Source: Fomitopsis serialis (taxonomy: Eukaryota > Basidiomycota > Agaricomycetes > Polyporales > Fomitopsidaceae). Taken from it: a DNA stretch of 33,798 nucleotides. Below the pieces are notes generated by a model. It was given only the letters and a program-made list of their open reading frames with translations, did no database searches and was not told where the DNA came from. The stretch's first letter is position 1. Each line of letters begins with the position of its first letter. A program made the position numbers and the translations under genes. Of the stretch, positions 9,572-19,977 are shown in pieces. The stretch lies in the NCBI RefSeq assembly GCF_022376445.1, contig NW_025955380.1, forward strand, positions 1 through 33,798, written 5' to 3'.

Positions 9572-10135
9572 GGGACGGGCGAGCCGCGACCGCGGGGTCT
9601 CCTGACGCCTAATCGACCTACTGAACTGCTAAACTACCGAGGTGATGTCGTTGCACTAAGTGGTCTTCTCTCAAAGCCGCTGACATCATTGTCAAAGGTC
9701 ACCACCAAAGAGTCTCGTCTACCAGGGCGTGGCGCACGAAGTATCCGGCGCTGCCCATTCTACGCGCAGTAGCCCAATGCTCGTCGTATGTGTGCCTCTG
9801 TATGGTAGCCTGCTACTCATGCGCTGTATGCGTGGCAGATACGGTTTACTCGACCGGAACTCGTCTTGCTGCATCTCCCGACGAATGTCAAGATACCAGA
9901 CGGGCAGCCTTCGTTATCCGACCACGACACCCGACCTCTGGCGCTCGACGAAGACTGTTGTGAGTCGTCTTCGAATTTGATTGGACGACGCGCTGCAGCG
10001 ACAGCTGTCTTGGCCGGGCTGTCGTGTGTCTTAACTTCTGTCTAGTCGGCGCCACACGTGCGATTACTCGCCCAATCGGAACTGCCGGTCATGGCGCACA
10101 GCACGGTTTGAACCACACGACAGCTGTTCTGCGGC
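9572..10135. other. No convincing gene
   Basis: Short open frames on both strands show no recognisable motifs. A GTGAGTCG...TCTAG stretch at about 9958-10046 could be an intron of a decayed plus-strand gene. Confidence 0.3.
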
Positions 10136-10776
10136 CAGATCGCGCGCCGGCAACGCAGCATCGATGGATATGTACGCCGTGTTCTTACCGACTCTTGGTC
10201 ATCCATTGTTGACTGCAGTCGGCGTTCAGATGATTTCAGTGACATGCTGGTGCGCAGGAGCATCTTCGGTACACCCGTCATTCGCGGTGCAAACTACGAC
10301 CTGTCGGTGTACAATGGGCAGGGTCCGATTCTTGACGCTGAACCACCGTGACGGCACTTGGAAGGTAAGGTTCTTGATGTCGAAGCCATCCCCGTCTATC
10401 CGCGCACCGTCGAGCTCGTTCCCAGCCCGCGCTCGTTCTTACGACTGCGTGCCGTGCAGTAACCGAGCTTCGTGCTTGTCTTTCGTAGCAGCGTCCGGAA
10501 TGCGTTCGCGCACAGACTGTGTTGCGTTGGTGGAACGCACGACTGGCCGCCGCTCGCGCGGCAATGCTGTCGGTCAGTTCATGCGTATTTGACAGGCGGC
10601 ATCATTGGGGTCTCGCCGCGTGCAGTCAGGTGTCCGGACACTTGGAAATTCCGTTCGTCTGCTGACGCTATTGACAGGCAAACACCACCACACAAGATCC
10701 TCGTATATATGAGCGACTGGGTTAGTCGGATTGCGCTTCCCGAACCCTCACTCGTCGCGCTACTCCACCGGCAACG
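10136..10776 (+). pseudogene. Broken plus-strand coding relic, unrecognised
   Basis: One frame stays open from 10136 to 10776 except for stops at 10349 (TGA) and 10460 (TAA), which is few for about 215 codons. The first part (RSIDGYVRRVLTDSWSSIV, then SIFGTPVIRGANYDLSVYNG) looks like protein. The part after 10460 is weaker. A possible intron is GTAAGG at 10365 to TTTCGTAG near 10489, which would remove the second stop. No family is recognised. It ends where the TPR-CHAT gene starts. Confidence 0.25.
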
Positions 10777-13700
10777 ATGACGAACACTCCAGACCCGGGA
10801 ACCATAGTAGCAGCATGCCAGATATTGAGAAGGTAGGCCCAGCCATTGTTGATCACCGAAAGATGTATTAAGCAACATGCAGAACAAAACAGCACCTCGA
10901 GGAAGATCCACAGCTTTCTCATCTAAGCATGGATTTCCAAGTCAACTGTGAGTAATGTACACAAGTACTCTGGTTGATTCTGAGGACTTCAATAGTTTGG
11001 ACCATCACATTGAGCATGTTATCTATTGCTTCTCCTGCCCTGGCACCATTTGTTGCAGGCCAACTTGTCTCAGATATTGAGTTCTTCACCTCAAGAGCTA
11101 TTGCTTGGCTAAAGCAGAGCCCAATTGCTTCAATATGGGCACAATGTAGTTCTTGTCTGGTCTATGCTTCTGGAATAGGTCAGACAGACAATGCCAGAGC
11201 TCACTCAGTGTGTGGTGCTGCCTATTGTAGCATTGGGGAGTTTGAGATGACCAGGGATATTCAAACCCTCAATAAAGGCATCAGGCTCTACACAGATGCC
11301 ATTGTCCTGTTTGGTCAAACTGAGGTTCCTGCTGCATGTCACATGAGTTTAGGACATGGATACCATCTCAGATACAAGGAGTCAAATGAAAGGTCTGACC
11401 TTGAAAAGTCTTGTTTTTTAAAGCAGCAGGGAGTGAATTCTACTCCCATAGATGATGGAAGTAGGCCAGCTGTTCTGGCAAGCTTGGCTACTTCTTACCA
11501 GTCCTGTTTTGACAACTCAAAGACTTTATCAGACATAGACAAAGTCATTGCTTCACTCAAAGAGGCCATTGAGATATCCTCACAGGAATTTGGCTATCTG
11601 ACCAACCTTGGTGGTGCATATTGTCAGTGTTATTTGACCAGTCACATGCTTCCTGACCTCCAAGATGCAATTGAGTCATTAGAAAAAGGCATCTCAATTG
11701 CTCCCAAAGGGTATATTCATCTCTATGCTTTGTGGAAAACCCTTGCTGAGGCATATCAAGAACTGTTTGAGAGTACTCACAATCAAATGCATGGGCTGGA
11801 AGTTATCAAAGCCTGTCAGAAGGCACTCTCTGTGAAGTATCCAGACAGGTTTGGATGCTTGACAGACATTGTTCTTGCCTCAATGGTGGATGCTGCACCA
11901 CAGCACAAATGGTTAAATATCAATGAACTTGTGAATGCACTTCAAGGAACTTTGGACATCACAACTCTGTATGATGTTCACCTTTGGTTTCTGAGTAAAA
12001 TATTCTTGAAACTCTACAACCTTGAGGGAGATTTAGCATATATTGTGATGGCTATCCCAGTGTTCAAGAAATTGGTTGAGCTCTGCACATCATCAACTCT
12101 TAGAGTAGACATTATTGTCAACCTAGCATATGCCTATCAGGCTCAGTTCCTTCAGTTACATGCACTCTCAGACATTGAAGAGGCTATCACCTTGCTGTTG
12201 GAAGCCTCAGAATCTACATATGACAGATATCACAGCTTGCACAATTTAGGGAATGCTTACAGTGCCCGCTATCGCCTTCTGAGGGAGCAACCAGATATTG
12301 AACATGCTATCCTTGCCCTTCGGGAAGCTGCTGATCTAATACCAGCCAGTCATCTAGATAGGCCACTTTACTTAGATAATCTGGGTGCTGCATACATGAC
12401 TCAGTTTGAGCATGATAAAAAGAAACATATCATAGACCAAGCAATATCCACTAAAGAGAAGGCATTACAGATCCCCTTCATCACTGAGCCAAGAAGATAT
12501 GATGTGCTCTGCTCTCTTGGAGGTGCATACAGTGTCAGATTTAAGACATTCTGGGATCCTTCTGATATATCTAAGGCTATCACATTGCAAGAAACTGTGA
12601 TTGATCACTTTCCAGATATAAATATGTGGAAGCCTGGTTGGCTTAACAATCTGGGCCAGTCCTATTATCTGAGATTCAGACTCAATAACCACCCATCAGA
12701 CCTGGTCCAGGCACTAAGAAGGGTTGAGCAAGCAGTCCAATTGACACCTAGGGACCATGCACACTTGGCACATAGGCTCATGGCTCTGGGTATTCTGACC
12801 CTGAATTTACCATCTCCTGCTTCAGGTACAACAGTGCAAAAGTCTATCCAATGTTTCAGAGAAGCAACATACTGTCATACAGCAGCACCAAGTATAAGGG
12901 TGCAGTCTGCTCTTTGCTGGGCTCGATGTGCTTTTCTACAAGGAGAAGAATTATATCCTGAGGTTGTCCAGGCATTCACAGTGATGTTCAGCCTTTTACC
13001 TAGTGCTGTATGGCTAGGACAGACCATTCAAGGACAATATGCTCAACTTACACAATATAGCTTGGATGATGTGGCTGGTACTGCTGCAATGGTTGCCATT
13101 GTCATGAGAAATCTTACTCAAGCAGTTGAATGGATTGAACAGGGAAGATCAATTGTGTGGAACAGGCTATTACAGCTGAGATCTCCTTTGGATGATTTAT
13201 TCAAGGCAGATGAGTATCTGGCAAATGAGCTCAAGATGGTTGCTAGGCAAATGGAACATGTGAGTCTCACAAGGAATGAATCACATGGTGTCCAAGTGAG
13301 AGATATTCAAGTTGAGATAGCAGCTCAATCTCACAGGAAGTTAGCTGCAAAGTGGGACTCACTCTTGCAGCATGCACAAGAATTGCCTGGCTTCAAACAT
13401 TTCCTAAAGCCAATGCCCTTCACTGGATTGTTGGATGTGGCCAAGCAGTGCCCACTAATCATGCTCTCTATGATGATTAGTGACCATGCATCTGTATGTG
13501 ATGCTCTGGTGCTCATGCCTGATAACAAAGATGTCAAGCATGTATCTCTCACAGCAATGACATGGGGCATCATAGATAACCTCTGCATATCCATGAGGAA
13601 TGTAGCTAACACCCATGCTGCCCAAGGGTCAGCAGATGCAACTGTAGATAAGAGGCTTGCATCTCTGAAGCCTGTTAGAAATTGTCAGAATCAATCATTC

Positions 13701-14633
13701 CATGATATTCTCAAGGTCCTCTGGACTCATGTTGTGTTACCAATCCTGCAAGCACTTGCTGTTTCAGTAAGTACTACTGTCACTCACTGTTATATAGTGA
13801 TGGTTGACTGATCACTTGCACTTCCACAGATTTCACCACAGAGCCAATTGCCACATTTTTGGTGGTGTGTTAGTGGCCCTCTTGCATTCCTTCCAATTCA
13901 TGCTGCAGGAGACTACTCCCAAAGTGAACCAGGCCATAAGATATCTGACTATATCATTTCATCTTACACACCCACCCTGTCAGCATTGCTCATGGCTAGG
14001 CAGAAGAAGGTCAACAACAACCCACACCTATTGGGTATTTGCCAGGCTGAGAATGATAGGGCTCACAATCTTCCATATGTCAAAGAGGAATGGATGCACA
14101 TCCAGCAATTGGCTCTAGACAGTGATGTGAGTTGCTCCAGCCTAGAGAATGCTGAAGCTTCTGTTGCCAATGTGCTCTCAAAGATTCCTACAGCCAACTG
14201 GGTGCATTTTGCTTGTCATGCCTCACAGGATACCCTAAGGCCCACTGACAGTGCATTCATCCTGAATGATAATGACTTGAGGCTTATCACATTGATGCAA
14301 GTGAAATTGCCAAATGCAGACTTTGCATTCCTATCAGCTTGCCAAACTGCTGCTGGGGACCCAAAGTTATCCAACCAAGCAGTGCACTTAGCTGCTGGGA
14401 TGCTGTATGCTGGGTTCAGGAGTGTCATTGCCACTATGTGGTCCATAAATGACTGTGATGGTCCTGAGGTTGCCAAAGAGGTCTACTCTCACTTGCTAGC
14501 AACCAAGGACAGTACCCAGGCTGCATATGCTCTTCATCATGCTATGCAAAAACTGAGGATCAAGCCAGAGTACAACAACCTCAAGGATTCTTCATTCCTT
14601 GCTTGGGTTCCATTCATCCATCTTGGCTGTTGA
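10777..14633 (+). CDS. TPR and CHAT domain (caspase-like) protein
   Basis: The four-exon model is 10777-10832, 10883-10947, 10996-13766 and 13830-14633, with introns of 50, 48 and 63 nt and matching phases, giving 1231 aa. The two short 5' exons are inferred from frame continuity; an internal start at 10929 (1197 aa) is the alternative. Residues about 200-675 hold tetratricopeptide-like repeats spaced 40-50 aa (LHNLGNAYSARYR, YLDNLGAAYMTQF, LCSLGGAYSVRF, WLNNLGQSYYLRF). Residues 750-775 are the usual pre-CHAT helix (AVEWIEQGRSIVWNRLLQLR). The CHAT domain spans about 940-1231 (GPLAFLPIHAAGDYS, SSYTPTLSALL) and keeps the dyad His1094 (HFACHA) and Cys1135 (LSACQT). CHAT is a caspase/separase-fold peptidase; the substrate is unknown. 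Such proteins are multicopy in many agaricomycetes. Codon use is extreme: almost no NCG or CGN codons, unlike every neighbour. Confidence 0.88.
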
Positions 14634-14650
14634 GATGCACTAGTGTTCTT

Positions 14651-14868
14651 CGTGTACAGATGAGTTGGTGTATCTGTTGTACAGTAGTTCCTGGCCCCTA
14701 TGCCCTCTATCATGTATTGTTGTTGATCCTTGGTTTTTTTCTTGTGTACTACTACAGATAGCACTTCATTTGGCTGGTATGTACAAATGCCACATCTGTT
14801 GTACAGTAGCTGATGACACCTATGTACTCCACCTTGTCTGTTGTCCTTGTTCTTGTGTATAACACCTT
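14651..14868 (+). repeat. Imperfect ~121-bp tandem duplication after CHAT gene
   Basis: The block around 14677-14687 (TCTGTTGTACAGTAG) recurs around 14796-14810, followed in both by CCTATG and later by TTCTTGTGTA. The two units are about 121 bp apart and clearly related along their length. They lie in the presumed 3' UTR and share the CpG-poor character of the gene. Confidence 0.6.
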
Positions 14869-14869
14869 G

Positions 14870-15435
14870 TTAGATTGTTTGGAATGATGAATCCTGTACA
14901 GAGCAGTTACCTTTTTGTGATTCCCCATGAGAAGCCATCACAAAACATATGCAGGGAGCATTGAACATTTCAACAGGTATGTCAGCACTGTTTCCGACAT
15001 CATGGTATCAGAACATAATATCTCACTGGGCTCTTCGAGCTACGAATACCAAGGACACTGTAGCGGAGACAAGCTACTTTCTGCCAGAGCTTGGCGACCT
15101 GCACGAGAACTCACATGCACATACACGCACAGGATGTGAATAATAAGACTGACCTAGGCCTGGCCACATAATTACGAAGACGACACGAGTATTCCCTGGG
15201 TGACTCGACGCGGAAATGCTTGTCCACCACACGCATGCCCCTATTCGATCTCGTCCGGGCGTCCTAGCCTACCGCGGGTCATCTGTCAGTCCATCCAGAA
15301 GCTTGCTAGCAAAGCTCAAGACGGTCTGTTCACAGAAGAGTGTGAGACGACTCGCAAGCCAGTGGACGAGAGACGAGGACTGCTCGCGCTTCAACCCTAT
15401 CCCGACCCGGACCCAGGACTCGATACAGCTGCAGC
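14870..15435. other. Intergenic, no gene seen
   Basis: The sequence returns to ordinary CpG content at 14995. No coding signal is convincing. Confidence 0.4.
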
Positions 15436-16215
15436 GTGACTTCAAATGCAGCCTTACCGTCCCGAGCGCGCGTCCTCAAAGCTCCCTCGGAGCCGAGGCC
15501 GGTCTTTATGGTCGTCAGGACGAGCTTCATAGTCGTCTCAAAACGCATTCTTTGGCTTTGTCTAGAGACCGAGTCATCCTCGAACCTGAAGGCCATGTTG
15601 AATTCATATTCGAGACTGAATGCCTTCTTCAATGTCGTCTCGATGTGGACCTTGCGCGTCGCATCAAGTCCCCGCAGGGTACTATGCAGTCGGCTCGAGG
15701 CGCGAGGCAATCCTCGGGGTCGCCTCGAGGCCGATCGTTTGAGTAGTCGAGGACCATCGTCTCGAGGCCGAGGGCTGTCTTCAGAGCCACCACGAGGACG
15801 GTCTTCTGGGTCGTTTTAAGCATCATGCAGAGGTTACCTCGCGGGCGACCCTCAGGATCGGTTCGATCGACTCACATACATCTTCGGAGTCGGCTCGAGT
15901 ACCGTCCTCAGAGTCGTCAACTCGGCGAACCATCTTCAGCTCGTTTCAAGGGCGAAGGCCCAAGACCGCGCGCAATCTTCGGTGTCGTCTCGAGGATCAG
16001 ATCATCTTTGGAGTTGATCTGACGACGATATTATGTGTCATCTCGAGGGCCGTTCTCAGCGTTATCTACAGGATCATCTTCAGAGTGGGTTTGGGGACCA
16101 TTTTCCGACTCACCTCGACATCTTCCGAATCGTCTCCAGAGAAATCCTCAAGGTCGTCCCGAGAACCGTCTTCAGAGTCGTCCCGAGGAGCGACTTCAGC
16201 GCCATCACGAGGATG
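15436..16215 (-). repeat. Degenerate 24-bp minisatellite
   Basis: The unit is near GTCCCGAGAACCGTCTTCAGAGTC on the plus strand. It is clearest at about 16155-16205, where three units lie head to tail, and at about 16035-16085. It is recognisable with drift back to 15436 through the recurring words TCTCGAG, CGTCCTC and CTTCAGAG. Because 24 is a multiple of three, minus-strand frames read an 8-residue repeat such as LGTTLKTV and LETIRKMS, with frame changes between blocks. It could be a decayed repetitive coding region, but simple expansion is enough to explain it. Confidence 0.7.
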
Positions 16216-16864
16216 GATGGCCGATGGCTCGATGAGTCTCGCACGGCGAGTCGCGTTCCTGCGCAGTGGAAGGCGGATGAGGGCTTCGGCATCTCGCGGG
16301 GCGAGTGTAGACCTCTGGCGTGACTGGTGGATGGTGATCGGTGACCGGTAGGTGGATGGTAGATGGGCGTAGTTGACAGTTGGTGAGTGTAGTGTGAGAG
16401 GAAATGGACGGGGGTGGTCCGTGCTCGACAGTCGGTGGTCGATGCTCGGTGGATCAGTAGCCAAGGGCCACGGGAGTCTGTCGTGCGTTGACTGTAGGCC
16501 TGCGAGACATTGCGACGAGGGAAGGATGTGAGAACAGAAGAAGGCGGCGGACGTGGGTGCGAAGAGTATGGGTGCGGAGGGACGCGAGGAGATGGGGACG
16601 AAGGGAAGTAACGACGCAACGTTCCGAAGGACGTCCTGTACATGGCGCCCAACATCAATGAACGTTCGACCCTGGCTCCTGGTAGGATGCCGCTGCGGTA
16701 GTGCACAGTCCTGTGCACTACAACAGCGCCCGTGCTATTGGTGGGAAAACCGCACAACTCACCAGATGTCGATGAGCTAGTGTGAGACACAACCGCCACT
16801 GTGGCCTCATGCATTGAAACATCCATCCACCTGCGCTGACTCGAGAGCAGCGCATTCGTCTGGT
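16216..16864. other. Intergenic with GT-rich imperfect repeats
   Basis: Words such as GGTGGATGGT and TCGGTGGTCGATGCTCGGTGG recur between 16325 and 16460. No gene is supported. Confidence 0.35.
16698..16721. repeat. Perfect 11-bp inverted repeat (hairpin or site)
   Basis: GTAGTGCACAG and CTGTGCACTAC are separated by TC, a perfect 24-bp dyad. It could be a dimeric transcription-factor site or a cruciform. It sits in non-coding DNA between the minisatellite and the next reading frame. Confidence 0.75.
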
Positions 16865-17593
16865 CTAGGGGGCAGTGAGGTCAGAGTCGGTCATATGAGC
16901 TGCGAGAATGAGACACCACCTCACTGTAACGCTCGCCGAGAGTCCTACATACCAGTACCCAGCATAAGTACCGCATTGCGCGGTGTACCTGAATGCGATC
17001 ATGTCGTCCCGCTTGACACGAACCAGCACATTCCCAAAGCGATGAAGGGTTACAACCAAGGATTCATCGCCTCCAGACTGCGCCCGCGCGCCCAAGGATG
17101 AGCGATATTTCAGAATCAGACAGCCTTGGATGGCGCACGTCCCGCACCGCCCTCGGGTACTCCTCGGATACAGTTCGTCGTGCACTTGAGTTCCGTCCAG
17201 TACGGTCGGTCGACACCAGTTCAGCCCGAGTCGGTTGATATGGCGATCCGGGCGCGCACGGCTCGCTGGGGAAGCTTTCGAAACAAGGCTGGTGATGCCT
17301 TCCCGACGCTTGAGGGCCTGCGGGATGCGTACTATTAGTGCATCGTGGTCGCCAGCCGTCGAGCAAAGGGCGCGTACCACCGATATGCAGTGTGCAATGA
17401 GTGCATTGCAGCCTGGTGGACTGAGGAAAACAGCGGGAGGCGCAGCAGAGCGGAGGCTGCGCAGCGCCGTACGTACCGAGGAATTGATGGACTGCCAATT
17501 TTGGAGGAGCAGGAGGCGAGCCCGCCCGATCGGGTTTGCGGCCAGCATCTGTGCGCCTCCTCCTGTTGAGCGCACCGCTTGCTGCACTGCCAT
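16865..17593 (-). CDS. Hypothetical protein, uncertain model
   Basis: A minus-strand frame is open from an ATG at 17593 to a stop at 16865 (about 242 codons uninterrupted). The first 39 residues (MAVQQAVRSTGGGAQMLAAN, then PIGRARLLLLQNWQ) are basic and hydrophobic, like a mitochondrial presequence. A good intron follows (GTACGT at 17476 to TCAG at 17421, 56 nt), and perhaps a second of 49 nt. Both would keep the same frame afterward. No family is recognised. An alternative frame reads a plausible tail (EEYPRAVRDVRHPRLSDSEI) with a stop near 17063, so the 3' end is uncertain. The frame is head-to-head with the four-TM gene, 250 bp apart. Confidence 0.32.
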   Translation of the reverse strand: MAVQQAVRSTGGGAQMLAANPIGRARLLLLQNWQSINSSVRTALRSLRSAAPPAVFLSPPGCNALIAHCISVVRALCSTAGDHDALIVRIPQALKRREGITSLVSKASPASRARPDRHINRLGLNWCRPTVLDGTQVHDELYPRSTRGRCGTCAIQGCLILKYRSSLGARAQSGGDESLVVTLHRFGNVLVRVKRDDMIAFRYTAQCGTYAGYWYVGLSASVTVRWCLILAAHMTDSDLTAP

Positions 17594-17619
17594 GATCACC
17601 GCGCGACCACACGCGAGTC

Positions 17620-17626
17620 TATATAA
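17620..17626 (+). promoter_or_regulatory. TATA box, probably of the four-TM gene
   Basis: TATATAA is followed by a long C/T-rich stretch (about 17640-17720) and the ATG at 17846, implying a leader near 190 nt. On the minus strand the same element is too close to the ATG at 17593 to serve it well. Confidence 0.5.
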
Positions 17627-17845
17627 CATACCTCGTCATGCCTGCCAGCCATCTCGTGTTCCCCACCCGTTCTCCTTTTCTCCCTTCTCCCCTGACTGCA
17701 CGTTTTCCTCGGGGCGCATTTCGCAAAGACTTTCTTCATTCCAAGTCATTGTACGCGCGCCCGACTTTACCCAGTTTCCGACTTTCTGCCTTTCGACGAG
17801 CCTGAGTGAAACGACCATCGAGTGACGCACGCACCTGAACCCGCC

Positions 17846-18645
17846 ATGTCCCGCCATTTCTGCTGTTGCATTCCCGTCCGCGCGGGCGTCTTCCTCTTCT
17901 CCCTCCTCTCATTCCTCTCCGCGGGCTTCCTCGCTGCAATAGCCTGGTTTGGTGTTCACCGTACGTTCCTATCATTTGTGGCCTGTGGATATCCCACTCA
18001 CCGCTCGCACAGTGATCCTCACGAAGGCGGATGGCTACACCAACGTCCCCAAGCGGACCGAGATCATCCTCATCGTCGTAGGCTCGATCTTCACGCTCAT
18101 GGCCCTGACGTCGTTCTTCGGGTGAGTCTCCCTTCTTTCCTCCACTCTACCCTGCGTGCTGATGCGGTCGCGCCCAGGTTCATCGGCTCCATCACGCGCA
18201 ACCGGCGGTTCGTCAAGTCGTACTCCTTCATGTCCATCTTCCTCTTCATCGGCTCCCTCGTCTCCGCCGCCCTCTTCCTCTACACCCTCTACTCCGAGAA
18301 GAACATCACCACCTCCTGCATCGTCAACGAGAACGGCGCCGTCAAGATCGACGACTGCGACACGCACGTCAGCACCGCGGGCAAGATCGTCGCCACCGTC
18401 ATCGTCGCCGTCGAGATCCTCGTCCACCTCTGTGAGTCTCCGTTTCTGTGCGAGTTGTGGGGGTTGCTGATGCAGGCGCAGACATCGTGGTGGTCATCCG
18501 GCGGTACGTCGAGCAGCTCGAGGACGAGTCCGACTTCTGGCAGGGCCCGTACAAGCTCACCTCGACCGACGTCAACCAGGGCCTCATGCAGTCCAAAGCG
18601 CCCTACCCGTACAGCGACGCCGCCCACTCCTATGGCCAGGCATGA
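17846..18645 (+). CDS. Four-transmembrane (tetraspan) membrane protein
   Basis: Four exons, 17846-17960, 18013-18121, 18178-18431 and 18482-18645, with introns of 50-56 nt and consistent phases, give 213 aa. Four hydrophobic segments lie at about residues 12-37, 55-80, 90-113 and 145-170, so both ends should be cytosolic. The N-terminus has a CCC run (residues 6-8), a likely palmitoylation site. The loop between TM3 and TM4 is short with two Cys, an NIT sequon and no CCG motif, so this is not a canonical tetraspanin. The tail is polar and ends in a Tyr/Ser/Pro-rich stretch (YPYSDAAHSYGQA). It resembles small tetraspan proteins found across basidiomycetes, whose role is not known. The start is the first ATG after the TATA box. 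Confidence 0.8.
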
Positions 18646-19878
18646 GCGCGTCTCCTTCTACTCGCGCCCGTCGGCATGCGCCCTTCAGGCAGATGGACTT
18701 GAGGACTGCCGAACTGCGGGACGAGGTGCTGTGTGTTACGCACCTGCTGTACATACGCGAGCGCACCCAGCTCGTCGTCACGCCCTGCCCCACGCTCTAT
18801 TTATCTTACTCCTTGCTGTAGCGCTTACGTACCCTTTGGACTTTCGTACCGAACGCAAAACGCCTGGCACTTGTTCCCGATTGTGGTTGCGACTGCGATT
18901 CCGTGTGGTAACGCGTGAGGGTAAGTGGCCGGAAGGTGAGAGTGCGGAGGAGACTGGTTGCGCTAGGGATGTACTCGGCAGTCGACGAAGTCGTCATTCG
19001 GAAGATATGCATTGGGTCTGCACGCACCGCGTCCGATGGTGTACATGGAGGCGAATTCGACGTCACCGAGAGCGGTCCACTGCTGAGATCGTTGTCAGCT
19101 AGTAGATGCTAGGTAGGTTGCAGCATATACTCTATGTAGTCTCACCGTGGTTTGTGTCGAACCTAGCATATACTCTGAAGATGAGGTTTCTGAAGCCGCA
19201 TATAGGATGAGTAGTGTGCCCCAACGGCTCGATAGCTCTGCGCGAGATCCGGCCTCAAGACGACGCATCGAGCAATGGACGAAAGGTTTGGGATACGAGA
19301 CGGTCGACAGAGACACACCCCAACCTGATTGTTCGAGGGTGCGCAGGCAACTTCTTGCAGACTGAAGACGCGAGCGAGCGAAAGTTGCGAAACGACCGGG
19401 GAGAAATTCGGTAAAGACAGACGACTAGGTCCACTATAAGTACACTGCTGGAGCGACGCGTTCTTGAAAGGGAGACGGCAAATCAAGATAGACGTTCTGA
19501 ACCGAAACGTGACGCGTTGACGACTCGAGGCATTGTGAAGACGAGCGAACGTTTGACAGGCAAGGAAGGTACGTTCCAAAAAAGGACAGGACTTTACAGG
19601 AGGCGAACGAGCTCCCGTGGCGCTCGTTAACTCCCCTTCCGGCCTCTTGATGGGCGAGCCAAATGTACGAGTCCAGCAGTGCTGTGGCGAGAACTTGAAG
19701 ACTCTGCAGTTAGTACTAGCAAAGACTGCAAGGGTAGGTACATACGCGTGTGTATAGGGCTGCTACGGCAACGTACAGTCTACCTAGTGTACAGTACATG
19801 ACGTAGCGACACGACGATTCGAACCCGGAATGGGCACGCCTACGCGTGCACAGAGTTTGCGCCACAAGCGCGTTCAGG
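18646..19878. other. Intergenic, no confident gene
   Basis: This includes the 3' flank of the four-TM gene and the upstream region of the stress-type gene. A 138-codon minus-strand frame at 19163-19579 (starting MERTFLACQTFARLHN) has ordinary composition but no family resemblance or splice support. The word AGCATATACTCT occurs twice, near 19122 and 19166. Confidence 0.35.
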
Positions 19879-19886
19879 TGACGTCA
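19879..19886 (+). promoter_or_regulatory. CRE-like element (TGACGTCA)
   Basis: The perfect palindromic ATF/CREB site lies about 90 bp upstream of the TATA box of the small hydrophilic protein gene. In fungi such sites bind bZIP regulators of the Atf1/Sko1 type that act in stress responses. That fits the gene's predicted role, but binding is inferred. Confidence 0.5.
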
Positions 19887-19969
19887 CGCGTGTCGCTCCA
19901 GAGGCTGTCAAGAATAGAGTTACTTCACACTCCCGCTGCGTCATTCTCCACGCACCAGTACGACTACAG

Positions 19970-19977
19970 TATAAAGG
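19970..19977 (+). promoter_or_regulatory. TATA box of the stress-type gene
   Basis: TATAAAGG lies 128 nt before the ATG at 20098. A start site near 20000 would give a leader of about 100 nt. A strong TATA box together with a CRE suggests inducible expression. Confidence 0.6.

Noticed and set aside
15436..16215. Repeat-containing protein gene on the minus strand
   Set aside because: The octapeptide repeat is in frame only in patches, with no start and several frame changes; annotated as a minisatellite instead.
19805..19878. tRNA-like sequence on the minus strand (TGGCGCAAAC box and GGGTTCGAATC box)
   Set aside because: A- and B-box-like words are present and a D-arm can pair, but the middle folds as GCACGC-GTAG-GCGTGC with a 4-nt loop instead of a 7-nt anticodon loop, the T-stem has mismatches and the acceptor ends do not pair. 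At most a tRNA relic.
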